From Adiantum capillus-veneris (Eukaryota > Streptophyta > Polypodiopsida > Polypodiales > Pteridaceae), in assembly GCA_014529385.2 (NCBI GenBank), contig CM043944.1, forward strand, positions 57,820,268 to 57,884,267: a stretch of 64,000 nucleotides of DNA, written 5' to 3'. Position numbers and translations under genes: made by a program. Within the stretch, counting starts at the first letter, position 1. Every line of letters starts with the position of its first letter. Below the pieces are notes generated by a model that was not told where the DNA came from, ran no database searches, and saw nothing but the letters and a program-made list of their open reading frames with translations. Below are positions 1 through 10,902 of this stretch, piece by piece.

Positions 1-1650
1 TAGCCATCTTGAGAAGCGGGCTAGTGAAGGCAATATAAGGAATCATAAAGGCATTCATCAGTTTTATCCGACTTGGGAATGGGAGAAGAGAATACTCCCA
101 CCTACTCATTTTTGTTTTTATTTTTTCAAGCACCCACTCGAGTCTTTGCTTGTGAGTTACATCCACCTTTCGGAAAATGACTCATGTGACCCTACTGTCT
201 GGTCAGGGGAGATTGTACAAAAGGGAATATCTTTAGACATCATTTCAATTCATTTTAAAAAAAATTCCAATTCATTTCATTGCATTTTATTTTTTAACAA
301 AACTCATTTCATCTCATTTTGTTTTCATTGCATTTCATTTCATTTCATTGCATATATATTAATTTCATTTTCAAATTAATTTCATGTTCAATTTAATTTC
401 AGTTTCATTTCAATATTTAAAAAAGAAAAAAACAATAAGCAAAAAAACCCAAAAGGGGCAAAAATTCAAAAAAGAAAAAAGAAGAAAAGAGAGAGTTCAA
501 AAAAATAGAAAAGGGAGATTAAAAAAAAAAAACAACAACATAATTTTTTTTTCGATTTGAAAGCAGTCACTGATGGATTACAAACAGATGGCTCGTAGTC
601 ATTGCAAAACAAGGGACTCTTAGCCCTTCAAAAAGGGATGGCTCTTAGCCCTTCGTGTTACCATATCAACATAGAAAGATTTCAGTAAAATCATGCCTAA
701 TTTCACCTTTCTCGCAAGATGAGGAAGAAGACAGAAAGAATGTTGGGTAGAGGAAAAGCCCATATACTAATGTATTGAATGCCCCCTACATATTCCTATG
801 GGCAAACAATGGCTGTGTGGTAGCTTATGCTATAAGCATACAACATTATACTTGTACCACACTTCCGTAGAGAGAGGTACCATAATTCTCATTTGAACCC
901 ACCTAGCGTATATGTGGTCATGATTGTACCAAAGTGACTTAAGTTTGGCACTTTTCCTAAAAAAATTATTTTAAGATGTCAATATCTTACCTTGTCCTTG
1001 ACAGAGTAGCTAGTGTGATAGCGGAAGCATATACAATAATGGGAAAGCATATGTCCATCTTACTAGTACACCAGCATACATATCAATTTTTGATAATAAG
1101 CCCTTGGCTTCAATGACAGTCTCAACCATGTGAGCCCCTGGTATACGTGCCTTACACGACTACACTGGCATGGATACATCACATTGCAGCGTTGCATAAA
1201 ATGTGAGCTTATATCGAGGTAGTGCTAAAGATGTGTGCCATTATCATTGATCTAAAGTCAATCGATAATACCTTTGCACATAAGAGAAGACTTGCTTCGC
1301 ATGAAATCTGGCAAAGCACTTTGCTTTGTAAAGCGGCTTCATATGGAGTCTCCCCAAACACTTTGCTTTGTAGAGCAGAGAGATCTTTTGCAAAGTGAAA
1401 AGTAAAAAATAGACAAAACAAACATAACCTGACATTTACTAACCTTGTCGCCCATTTATGGGGTGAGGTTGGTAATTCGCTCAAATCTGACTCATAGCCA
1501 TATGTACTGCTTGAGTGAGTTAGCATATGTATCATATACACTCTCCTGGGATGTAAAAACCTGCAAACATCTTGGAAAGTTTTCCCAAGTTCTTATGCTA
1601 ACAACATATTCCAACGTTGGAAGTGATAATGTAATATTAGCTGAAGTGAA
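1..1650. other. Unassigned non-coding DNA
   Basis: No open frame here looks like a protein. Visible structure is limited to a TTTCA-rich low-complexity tract near 236-420, a short repeated phrase around 590-655 (two versions of a 'gctc(g/t)tag' unit), and a repeated 'cactttgctttgta(a/g)agc' phrase near 1317-1376. It may be decayed transposon DNA but I cannot assign it. Confidence 0.5.
236..420. repeat. TTTCA-rich low-complexity tract
   Basis: The stretch is dominated by degenerate repeats of ATTTC/TTTCA (for example catttcatttcatttc near 335). The open frame at 146-379 that reads through it is a low-complexity artefact. Confidence 0.7.
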
Positions 1651-1658
1651 GCCTTGCT

Positions 1659-1875
1659 CCCGGGGCGGTCACTTTTTAGAATGTGTATGCTATCACGTGA
1701 GTTAACCGGAGAGGATTATTAAAAGATCAAAATGTATCAAAATGTATACATACAGAGGGGGGTGGGGTTTTTTTAAATAGGCACGTATTGTAAATATAGT
1801 ATGTATATTGAGGTATTATTAATAACCTCTTGAACTCACGTGATATAGGAAGCTTTTGATAAGTGACCGCCCCGG
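1659..1875. mobile_element. MITE copy 1 (14-bp TIR, 8-bp TSD)
   Basis: A 217-bp non-coding foldback element. The ends are perfect 14-bp inverted repeats, CCCGGGGCGGTCAC at the left and its complement at the right. It is flanked by a perfect 8-bp target duplication GCCTTGCT (1651-1658 and 1876-1883). Just inside the TIRs lies a second inverted block built on tatCACGTGagtt. An 8-bp duplication is what hAT-type transposases make, so a hAT-derived MITE is the best guess. Two relatives occur at 17302 and 37492. Confidence 0.85.
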
Positions 1876-1883
1876 GGCCTTGC

Positions 1884-3280
1884 TTCACATTCTCATTGAA
1901 AGGTGAGATATAACACAGCCTTAATGCTCATAGGTAGCAAGTGCTTTGGCTGACACAAAAATGTCAAAGAAAAAGAGAATTGACCTTGTTGAACTGTCAG
2001 AGAGAATCGGCCTTGCCGAACCATGTAACTTAGTTTATGTCAAGCATCAAACTCTACACAACCAAAGAAACATTTTCTTGGCAAGCTAGCATTGTAGAGA
2101 ATCCTATTTGCATGCACATTGAAAAGCTACAATAGCTTTGAAGGGTATATGAATCCAATGCATACACCAATATGGAGCCTTACTCTTGAAAGCCTTGTTT
2201 TTTTCCTTTAAAGATACTGTCCAATGAAGCCATTTATGGCCGCCGCTGAAAAATGCGAGCCATGCTCCTTAATCGGGACATAATGACATGCCTGGCATGT
2301 ATCAGACCCTAATTCATATGGTGTGTCTCTGCAAAATGGACTCTATATCAGATTAGCATATAAATAAACCTAAACATTCTTAACTTGCTCTAGCCTTGTA
2401 ATCTACACCAGAGATCAACACAAGTCGTGCTCATGGACAACTTCATACGGAGTCGTACTCTATAATCATCATGGTAAGGCTCATATGGAGTCGTACTCTC
2501 GATTCAAAACTTGATCAATTATTTGGTCATACAGAGTGGTACTTCCAACTCATGACCGTGCATTGTCGAGACACCCATATATTACCTTGTGTCCAAAATT
2601 AAAGTTGAGACAGAATTACCCATCTATGTTTGCTTGTCAAGTAGGAGCGGAATGCATATTCAAAGCATAAAAAGATCGGTAATGATTACACAGACAAGCC
2701 ATACCTGCATTGTCCAATATCTATTGCTGATCATCCTCAAATTACGTTGAATCATGCAAAGTGTGTTTGCCAATTACTTCGACCATCGATAATTTGCCAT
2801 GCCTTGCTTGACATACCCATGATTCTTTGCCTTCGGCATACCTTGCATGGATTTGACATGGGGTTTATGGTTATGTGATAGTTGTTTGTCTCCTTGAGAA
2901 GCAACCATTTGGGTTTGATTCCCCTTAGCATGCCGAATTTGCCAAGCCTTGCCGATCATTTTTGTTGTCGATCAAATTGTACAACCTTTGCATGCATGAT
3001 GTCTTGTTGCAGCTTTCCCTTGCGGATATCCTACTGCAAATCTTTGTTTTGCTATGGCCATGCGGCTTTGCATGATAGTTCACGGCCACATGGTAGTGTG
3101 ACGGGCCCCTTGGGTGGCCCATGGGCACCCTAGGGTGCCCAATAGTGTGAAAAACCTTCTCAAATTTGTCTATGGCAGCACACTGCCCTTTGTGCAAGGA
3201 GAGAATTTGAGGACGCGCGCTTCTGTAATTTTTGGGCCATGCATGCTTCATAAGAGAGAGATATCCATGCCATGGCCACG

Positions 3281-3320
<40 letters not shown>

Positions 3321-3696
3321 ATGCATGCCAAGCCATGCAAGACATCAGCTTTTTCCATCCTCCATAGCTTCCCCTCCCTTGAGCTCTAATACCAGTGTGA
3401 GACCTAGGAGGCTGAGATGCTGGATCCACTACCCTACCATCGTATGTATAGGTCGGCGCCTAGCCCTAGCCATTATAGGATCCCTAGTCCTCATTGGTCC
3501 AGTCCGAGCCCCTGGCTTAGGTCCCTAACCCCCTAGGTCAAGCCTTGCTCTTTAGGATCCTTGTCCTGACAACAACAGAGTCTACCAAACTAGTCTAGCA
3601 GCCAAGAGTAATAACTCCTATCACAAAAATTGACAATCAAATATAGAGCTCAAACACTGCAAATTTTCTATTTATATAACATACAACCAAACAAGA
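1884..3696. other. Unassigned non-coding DNA
   Basis: No supportable gene. Three imperfect copies of the phrase 'catacggagtcgtactc' occur between about 2445 and 2555. A perfect 18-bp palindrome sits at 3123-3140 and a GA microsatellite at 3285-3319. The reading frames over 2774-3528 overlap on both strands and include RERE/SLSL dipeptide runs, so they are not genes. Confidence 0.5.
3285..3319. repeat. (GA)n microsatellite
   Basis: About 17 uninterrupted GA units. Confidence 0.95.
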
Positions 3697-3701
3697 TGCC
3701 T

Positions 3702-3970
3702 TGAAGAGGAGGAGTCGGGAGCACAGTGGAAGCGAAAGAAGAAACACACACACACACACACTCACACACGCACCACCATAGCCACACACAGATTGAAGGG
3801 GGAGAGCCAACACGTACTGTGTGCCCCATTTCTTTCTTCTCTACCTTATGCACTAAGGCACAATACACATTGTACTTAGTGTTAGTGGGTCACACAAGTG
3901 TATAGCTGTATACTTAGGGTTAGTAGCAGTTAGTGATGGGCGGTCGGCCACATGGCCATTAATCCTAACA
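3702..3970 (-). repeat. Copia 3' LTR
   Basis: On the minus strand it starts TGTTAGG directly after the polypurine tract and ends ...CTTCA at the TGCCT target duplication. It contains a (CA)n tract near 3731-3762. It matches 9123-9387 along its whole length. Confidence 0.95.
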
Positions 3971-3983
3971 TTCTCCCACTTGA
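3971..3983 (-). other. Copia polypurine tract
   Basis: On the minus strand AAGTGGGAGAA abuts the TGTTAGG start of the 3' LTR. This is the expected plus-strand priming site. Confidence 0.85.
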
Positions 3984-4016
3984 TGGCCAATCAGGGAGAC
4001 AATAAGAATGGAAGAG

Positions 4017-4480
4017 AACCACTCTTCACCCAATGCCCATCAACTCATGGTAGTGCTAAAACTGATGGCTGGAGAGACTTTTAGTGAGTGCATCCGTTGT
4101 GTTCTCTGACGTAGGAATCTTCACTAAATCAAGGCTCTTGTTTGCCAGGCATTCATGAATGAAGTGATAACGCACATCAATGTGTTTTGTTCTGGAATGA
4201 ATTACTGCATTGTTAGCCAAGGCAGTAACACTCTAACTATCACAATGAAGAACTGGTGTACACTGCTCCAATCCAAGATCTTTCACTAGGTGAGCAAGCC
4301 AAATAGATTCTTTGAATGCCTCACTCAATGCAACCTACTTTGCCTCTGTGGTAGAAATGGATGTACAATCTTGAAGAACAGATCTCTAAGAAATAGAAGA
4401 CCAGCAAATGTGTAAATCCAACTTGTTGTTGAGTTACGACTGTCAACACAACCTGCATAATCATTGTCTACAAATCCCTG
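4017..4480 (-). pseudogene. Copia RNase H domain (decayed)
   Basis: In minus-strand translation, with stops and shifts, the typical copia RNase H phrases can be read: a 'SEAFKESIWLAHLV' like block, an 'LHCDS' block, and near the end KHIDVRYHFIHE followed by 'TDALTK'. In the family this domain degrades the RNA of the RNA-DNA hybrid during reverse transcription. It follows directly on the reverse transcriptase block at 4508-5800 and lies just upstream of the polypurine tract, as expected. Confidence 0.8.
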
Positions 4481-4507
4481 AATGGATGAATCTCCACGAC
4501 CATAGCA

Positions 4508-5800
4508 TTACTGTCTATTTGCAGTGCCACTCAAGTATCTGTGAATCGACTTGACAACATCCCAATGCTTTTTACCAGGGTTAGACATAAATCTGCTGAC
4601 AACTCCCACTACATGTGCAATGTCAGGTCTTGTAGCCACCATGGCATACATGAGACTACCACAACCTGAAGCATAAGGAACCTTAGTGATCGCAGCTTTT
4701 TTCTCAGCAGATTTGGGACAATCGTTCTTGCTAAGTTTGAAATATGCAGGCAATGGAGTACTCAAGGCCTTCCCCTTCTGCATGTTGAAACGATCAAGAA
4801 CCTTGTGCACATACTCTTTTTGATAAAGGTACAATAACCTCTTCTTACGGTCACGAGTAATGCGCATACCCAAAATGTGATTAGCTTTACCCAAATCTTT
4901 CATGTAAAATTGACTTTTCAGCTTGGTTTTCAAGTCAGCAATGTACTTCTTGGAATGACTAGCAATAAGCATGTCATCTACATAAAGGATAAGCATAATA
5001 AGTTGTCCATTTGGTTGTCTTTTCACGTAAAGACATGGATCCTCATTATTGTGCTTATAGCCTAGTGAACACATAAATGCATCAAACTTTTGATATCATT
5101 GTTTTGATGATTGCTTCAAGCTCTAGAGACTTGTCAGAAGCTTACTGACTAAATGTTCCTCTACCTTTAGCACAAACCCTTTAGGTTGCTGCATATAAAT
5201 CTCTTCCTCGAGATCACCATGTAAGAAAGCTATAATGACATCCATTTGATCAAGCTCCATGTCTTCAGTGGCAACCAAAGCAAGCAACATTCTTAGTGTG
5301 GTCATCTTGACCACTGAAGAAAATATTTCTTGGAAATTGACACCATATTCTTGCTTGAAACCTTTGTCCACTAAACGAGCTTTAGAATTGTCAATCTTCT
5401 TCTTGTAAACCCATTTACAATGCAATGCTTTCCTACCTTTTGGCAATGGAAAAAGTTCCCATGTTTTGCTATTTGCAATACTGGACATCTCCCTCTTCAT
5501 AGCATGTTCCCACTGAACCTTATCATTGGCTAGCATAGCCTCTTTGTAACAAGAAGGCTCACCACTATCTGTTAGCAACACGAAATCCACGCCTAGAACA
5601 AAACGTTCGGACGAATGTGAGACTCTTTGAGATATCCACGGTTGATTAGAACTCGTACTAGCATGTGTAGTAATTGGATCGGGAGTTGTCTGGATAGGAG
5701 ATGATACATCGAAAAATGTCACTTTCTGTAATTCAACCTCTTTCACTGGCTGTCTATGCATCTTAGTCTCATTAAAGACAACATCACTGCTACGGATCAC
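4508..5800 (-). pseudogene. Copia reverse transcriptase (frameshifted)
   Basis: Two adjacent minus-strand frames (5800-5123 and 5074-4508) make up one RVT_2-type reverse transcriptase. The first carries 'WEHAMKREM', 'KWVYKKK', 'ARLVDKGFKQEYGVNF' and 'MDVIIAFLHGDLEEEIYM'. The second begins 'GYKHNNEDPCLY' and holds the catalytic 'LYVDDML' (YVDD box), 'FYMKDLG', 'ILGMRI' and 'RPDIAHVVGVVSRFM'. The enzyme copies element RNA into cDNA. The gap between the frames is a frameshift region near 5075-5122. The first catalytic Asp region reads 'QMDVIIAFLHG', against the usual 'DVKTAFLHG', so it is altered. This block identifies the element as copia with high certainty. Confidence 0.95.
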
Positions 5801-5844
5801 TGATCAACTTTTTGGATCCCATAAATGATAGCCAAATTGACCAT

Positions 5845-6500
5845 CTACACCATAGTCAATGAAGATGCATTTCCTGGATCTAGCTTAGCATGCAACTCCT
5901 TGGGTACATGTGCATAAGCTTCACAGACAAATGTGCGGAGTTTTTCATAAGAAAATTTATGTCCTGACAAGAACTTCATAGGTACACAAAACTGTAATGA
6001 AGCATGTGGTGATCTATTGATCAAGTACACGGCTGTGTATAATGCTTCAGCCCAAAACGCTTGTGGTAAATTAGCCTCTGATAGCATAGACATAATCCGC
6101 TCTTGGATGGTTCTATTCATTCGTTCTGCAACACCATTTTGTGCAGGGGTATAAGGAGATGTAAACTCACACTTAATTCCCCTACTTGAACAGAAGTCTG
6201 TAAACCCTTTGGAAACATATTCTCCACCATTATCTGAGCGCAAAGCTTTCAACTTATGTTCAAACTGAGTTTCAACACTAGATAAGAGCTTCTTGAAGCA
6301 AGGAAAGGTCTCATCTTTAGACTTCATGGCATGGACCCAAACATGCAATTTTTCATTGTCAATGAGTGTAACATAATAGGACACACCACCATGGGATTTA
6401 GAATGCATAGGCCCACATAAATCACTATGCACAAGCTCTCAGGGTTTTCTTTCTTTGTCAAAAGAATGTGTACGATGTGTCCATGTTTGCTTTCCATATT
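5845..6500 (-). pseudogene. Copia integrase (frameshifted)
   Basis: The minus-strand frame 6432-5845 begins 'MHSDLCGPMHSKSHGG' and carries the rve core: D in 'HSDLCGP', 'LRSDNGGEYVSKGF' with the second Asp, and 'YTPAQNGVAERMNRTI' with the catalytic Glu, then 'PQAFWAEALYTAVYLINR'. Just upstream, in another frame at 6440-6500, the zinc-finger side 'GKQTW..RTHSF' can be read, so a frameshift separates the HHCC finger from the core. Integrase inserts the cDNA into the genome. The DDE residues look intact but the open frame is broken at both ends. Confidence 0.93.
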
Positions 6501-7172
6501 GACCATGCTCCCAAAAGAGAAAATAAAAAAATGACAAAGACAATAAGTAGCCCAAACGAGAGTGTCTCCATTCCCTTCTTTGATATATGTCCTAACCGGC
6601 TATGCCACAAAGCAATGGTTGGCAGCTCGGTTACAGAAAGAACACTGTTTTTATCAGATACATAAATAGGATAAAGTGAACCATGGGCTATAATAAGATG
6701 ACCCTTCTCAACACGCCAAGACTGTTGATAAAAAGTGACTTTGTAACCCAAGTCATCAAGACGTCCAACCAATATTAGATTACGTGTCAAGACTAGAACA
6801 TGATGCACATTATGGATGATAAACTTCACTCCATTTTTCATAACCATGGCAATATCACCTACGCCAACAATGTCACAAGAGTAATTATCACCAATTGTAA
6901 TAGAGCCAATGGGTTCCTTGTATGTAGTAAACCACTTCCTATGAGGTGTGACATACAACAAAGCACCCGAATCAAGAATCCATGTATGGGATACCTCACC
7001 ACTAACAAGGAGTTCAACTCGCATAGAACTTTGCAAAGATAGAGTTTCCTGTGCATCATAAAAGACATCATTATTTTTAGTCAACATATTAATGTCTTGC
7101 GCATCACTGTCATCCTGAACTATGTTCAATTCTTTAATCTTAACCGAACTCTTTGATTTCTCCTCTTTATCA
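6500..7172 (-). pseudogene. Copia aspartic protease and GAG-pre-integrase domain
   Basis: In the minus-strand frame 7231-6458 the aspartic protease site is TWILDSGALLYVTP (DSGA, the usual DSG-A/C box), followed by 'VGVGDIAMVM' and 'NVHHVLVLTRNLILVGRL'. The pre-integrase block 'LWHSRLGHISKKGMETL' supplies the two His of the integrase zinc finger. The protease cuts the polyprotein. The frame then runs into unrelated residues, marking the frameshift before the integrase core. Confidence 0.92.
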
Positions 7173-7996
7173 TCATGATTTTCCTTTACCTTTGCCCTTC
7201 TCTTTGTCACACTTCCAAGCATAACAATCATTCTTTATGTGACCAAACTTATCACAATAATGGCATTGAACATTGCGGTAACCATGAGACTTTGATCTAC
7301 CCTTTGATGCATATCTATTGCCCTCTTTCTTGGACTCACGTTGCAAAGAATGGCCCTTACATTGCTTATCATCCCTTTGCACATAATGAGCTTCACCATG
7401 ATGCGAGCTAGTCATGGTCTTCCGATGCATCTCCTCTGACAAAAGTGCACTAGTAACATCATTGTACTTTAGCGTACCATTAGGAGAAGAGTTACTAATA
7501 GCTATGCAAAAGATATCCCGAGAGAATGGCAACGAACAAAGCAAAAAAATTTCCTTCATCTCATCATCAATGGTCATGCAGTGTGCACGAATTTGGGCAA
7601 AAAGAGAATCAAAATCATTGATATGGCTGGCAAGCTAGCTGACTCCTTCATACGAAGGTTGAAAATTTTTTGCATCAGGAAAACCTTATTTCTAGCCATA
7701 TCCTTTTCATAAGTGTCGCATAATTTCTGCCATAAAGCATGAGCAGCCGCGCATTCTAACACTGAGAAGTACACCGACTCACCAAGGTGCAGTCTAATTG
7801 TAGACTTGCATAGCTCATCAAGCTCCTTCCACTGAAACTGAGTCATGTGCATATCTTCAATTCTAGGCGCATAGGTAATAGGCAACTTTTGCTTCTTTTG
7901 AACAAGCACATAATGCATTTGGTTCTTCCAAAGCTGAAAATTAGTGCCATCAAACTTCTTTATGTCATAAATGTCATGGTCTTTGCTAGTAGACAT
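7173..7996 (-). pseudogene. Copia gag with zinc knuckle (frameshifted)
   Basis: The minus-strand frame 7996-7574 starts 'MSTSKDHDIYDIKKFDGTNF', contains 'LWKNQMHYVL' and is a typical copia gag N-terminus (UBN2/DUF4219 type). The frame 7577-7173 continues it and ends in a CCHC zinc knuckle CHYCDKFGHIKNDC, followed by a Lys-rich tail. Gag packages element RNA. A frameshift near 7575-7640 separates the halves. The start Met is supported by the family's usual N-terminal phrase and by lying ~1.1 kb inside the 5' LTR. Confidence 0.92.
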
Positions 7997-9104
7997 GGTG
8001 GCAAGACTACCAAAAGATTATGGGAAAATTTTGGCAGAGTCTCCTTTGTATTTGGGACTATATCAACCAAAATACGAGACAAAATGACCAAGTATGTCAC
8101 TCACAAAGCATAAAGGAGGGCAATTCCTCTCAAAATCACACTGTCTAGAGATTAACTGAGGCGCATAAACTGTCAAGTTGACCATAGACCGCCAACTCGG
8201 CGTCAAAAGCACCTATACCACTCTATACATGTCCTATGGCGAGGCCTCGTAGGGGATGCTCCAGCTACCTGTATCACCGAAGGTATCTCCACATTTGAGA
8301 ATACCCCAACTCAATGAAAACATCAGGCTATCGACCCTCAACAATGTAGGTTATGCAGCAAAACGTATAGCCAAGTCTCAGAAACGGCTATCTTTCGGAC
8401 CAAGTCTCAGAAATGGCCGGTATTGTCGTACTATCCAAAAGATGGCTCCACAAAAGCGTACAATGACAATATCGACAAATACGTACAAGTATGTCAAGAT
8501 ACTCAAACATGCATCAAAAGCATGTATATGCAAATAAACATCCCTGCGGGGAGTCAAACCGCTCTCAAAAGAGCTCAAACACTGTCAAAAGTGTCAACAT
8601 ATGCATGTACACATAAACAATTTCTCCCACTAGAACCACAGTATCCCAAGCATTAAAACCTGTAGCCTATGAGATGATGGCAAAAGTCATAGCCGAAGCC
8701 GAGAAGCACAGAGAAAGCTAACGAAGCCACTCTATGTACCTGTACCTGTACCTGTATTTGTAGTCAAAGAAGACAATGCCGTCAAACTCCCACTCTACGT
8801 GTGTGTATGAGGCCACTCCGAAAGAGGCTACACACTCTCGAATGAGCCATGAGCTCTCGTAGATGGAAGAGACTACAACAATGGTACCTGTAACTCGCTA
8901 TGGAAGCTCTGCAGCACAAACTACCAAAAGAGGGCTGAAAAATTTCGCTCCTGAACCGTAGCTCGAATGGCTCCGAAAGGGGGGTAAAACACCAGAACAC
9001 CTGATGGAAACGCTCTTTGAAAGATGAATTTGCTGATGCCAAAATCGGAATCTTGTTTGCACTCTTGAAAGTGCACGCGTGTGCAGAAACAATTTCAAGA
9101 ATGA

Positions 9105-9120
9105 GATGGCTCTGATAACA
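9105..9120 (-). other. Copia primer-binding site
   Basis: On the minus strand, TGTTATCAGAGCCATC begins 2 nt after the 5' LTR. It matches the common copia site TGGTATCAGAGC, complementary to the initiator methionine tRNA 3' end, with one change. Confidence 0.88.
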
Positions 9121-9122
9121 GA

Positions 9123-9387
9123 TGAACGGGAGGAGTCGCGAGCATAGCGGAAGTGAAAGAAGAAACGCACACACACACTCACACACGCACCACCATAGCC
9201 ACACACAAATTGAAGAGGGAGAGCCAACACGTATTGCGTGCCCCCTTTCTTTCTTCTCTATCTCATGCACGAAGGCACAATACACATTTTACTTAGTGTT
9301 AGTGGCTTACATAAGTGTATAGTTGTACACTTAGGGTTAGTAGCAGTTAGTGATGGGCGGTCGGCCACATGGCCATTAAACCTAGCT
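9123..9387 (-). repeat. Copia 5' LTR
   Basis: It aligns end to end with 3702-3970. The outer terminus has lost the canonical TG: on the minus strand it reads AGCTAGG against TGTTAGG in the other LTR. The TGCCT target duplication directly outside shows the boundary is nevertheless correct. Confidence 0.93.
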
Positions 9388-9392
9388 TGCCT

Positions 9393-9717
9393 CACCAAAA
9401 ACGATGCTTAGGTAAGCTACTCAAGTCCCTGTTTTTTCACAACATATTTCTTTTATATGCATTGATGTCATTTGCGTGTTAGGGCTAATCATGGTGGTAG
9501 GTATTCTAGACACAAACCTCTAATGACTAAGATTGTCAATGTTTCTAAGTTTAAAGTTTGAAAATAATGCACTTGATAAGATATATTTCGAGGACCCTCA
9601 TAAATGGCAGGTCAACGGTAGGACCACAAGCAAGGCCCTAAGCTAAGTGTGCGATCAAGGGGACTCATGTAGAAGGACCAAGGTCCTAAAGAAATATAGA
9701 AGGGTGGAGAAGCACGT
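9393..9717. other. Unassigned interval between two retrotransposons
   Basis: No supportable feature. It separates the copia target duplication from the 3' LTR of gypsy A. Confidence 0.5.
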
Positions 9718-10846
9718 TGTCGGGTTGGGTGCGGTCTAGCTGGGAAGGTACAAAACCTTTGTATGTGAGAGTTCGTGATGAGAATCACAAACACTTTGTG
9801 AAAAAGTATTTATGTAGAATCACCAACCCTCTTCCTAAATTTGTTTTGAATTCTAAGAGCGTCCGTGTGATAGAAAAGTGACAAACCCTCTTTCCTATCG
9901 TGCTTGGAATCTGCTTGGTTTCATAGTCAAGTTTGTGATGGAAGGATCACCAATTCGCATCCAATTTTAAATAAAGAGATTAATTAAAAACACAACTTTC
10001 AGCCATGCAACCTGAATTCTCATAAAGGAAAAATCCTATTCAAAACCCAAACCTCTTTCATGGAATCATCTAGCCTCGCCCCAGTTACATAGTTGTAACT
10101 TCAAACAATTGAAAGGAATACACGAACTTCCACCTTCAGGACGACCTTGTTTTAGTTTTTCAGAGATTTAAGAGCTTCCATATTGAAGCCCACACACCAT
10201 CTTGATGAAAAGAAACCCTAATTCACTCCCTCACAAGCCCAGATACAAGATTGCGAAGAGGTGGGACTGCCTTACACATACACTGAGAAACCGTGAAGGG
10301 AATTGAACACAAGGTAAAAATTCTAGGTTTTTGCACTCAAAAGCATCCCTCTCTATCTTCCCCACAAAAAAATATGAGCTCACGTGTCAATTTTTGGTCC
10401 ATTTTGCCACTTTGGAACAAAACTAGGTCATTTCAAGCTCATTTTTAACACAAAAAGATCATTTTTTATGTCAAAAAAATCCAAACAAAGTCATGAATAT
10501 TCTATTTTGGATCACACTCCATGCATTTTCACAAAGCACCCGTTAGCTGCTATTTTTTTTAGTTTTTGCATGCATCAATCTTTGTAGGTGAGATGAGTGT
10601 GCCACCATGAATGCTTGGAATATGTACATCATAAAACCAAATTAGGCATCTTAACAAGTGCAAAAGCACATAAGCGCACCACATCTAGGGCCACGATTCC
10701 CTAGATGGGTATGTACATGATAGTGATTGCAGTATCCGTTTCAGCATATACCACACTATGTACATGATTGCTTCATTTTCCATGCATCAAAATGTGTCAA
10801 AAGTAAGGTGAATGTTTTTATTTCACATGGTGCATATGCCACAGCA
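9718..10846 (-). repeat. Gypsy A 3' LTR
   Basis: About 1.13 kb, homologous to 28596-29785 with many substitutions and small indels. Shared blocks include 'gtgatgagaatcacaaac' and 'ggaaggatcaccaatt'. Confidence 0.9.
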
Positions 10847-10864
10847 TGAAATCCACCCCCTTTG
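10847..10864 (-). other. Gypsy A polypurine tract
   Basis: On the minus strand AAAGGGGGTGGATTTCA abuts the TGCTGTGG start of the 3' LTR. Confidence 0.8.
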
Positions 10865-10902
10865 AACCTACACATCCCCCGATATGTGCCACAGTAGTAT
10901 CT

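Larger units (their letters stand above)
3702..9387 (-). mobile_element. Complete but decayed Ty1/copia LTR retrotransposon
   Basis: A 5.7-kb element on the minus strand. It has two LTRs of about 265-269 bp, a methionine-tRNA type primer-binding site inside the 5' LTR, a polypurine tract inside the 3' LTR, and a perfect 5-bp target duplication TGCCT (3697-3701 and 9388-9392). The coding order along the minus strand is gag, protease, integrase, reverse transcriptase, RNase H; having integrase before reverse transcriptase defines the copia superfamily. The reading frame is broken by frameshifts at several places. I counted about two dozen substitutions between the LTRs (~9%), mostly transitions, so the insertion is moderately old. 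Confidence 0.95.

Noticed and set aside
9388-9717. Possible pol tail of another retroelement
   Set aside because: A few open residues (EDPHKWQV) were seen but nothing that aligns with the other elements here.
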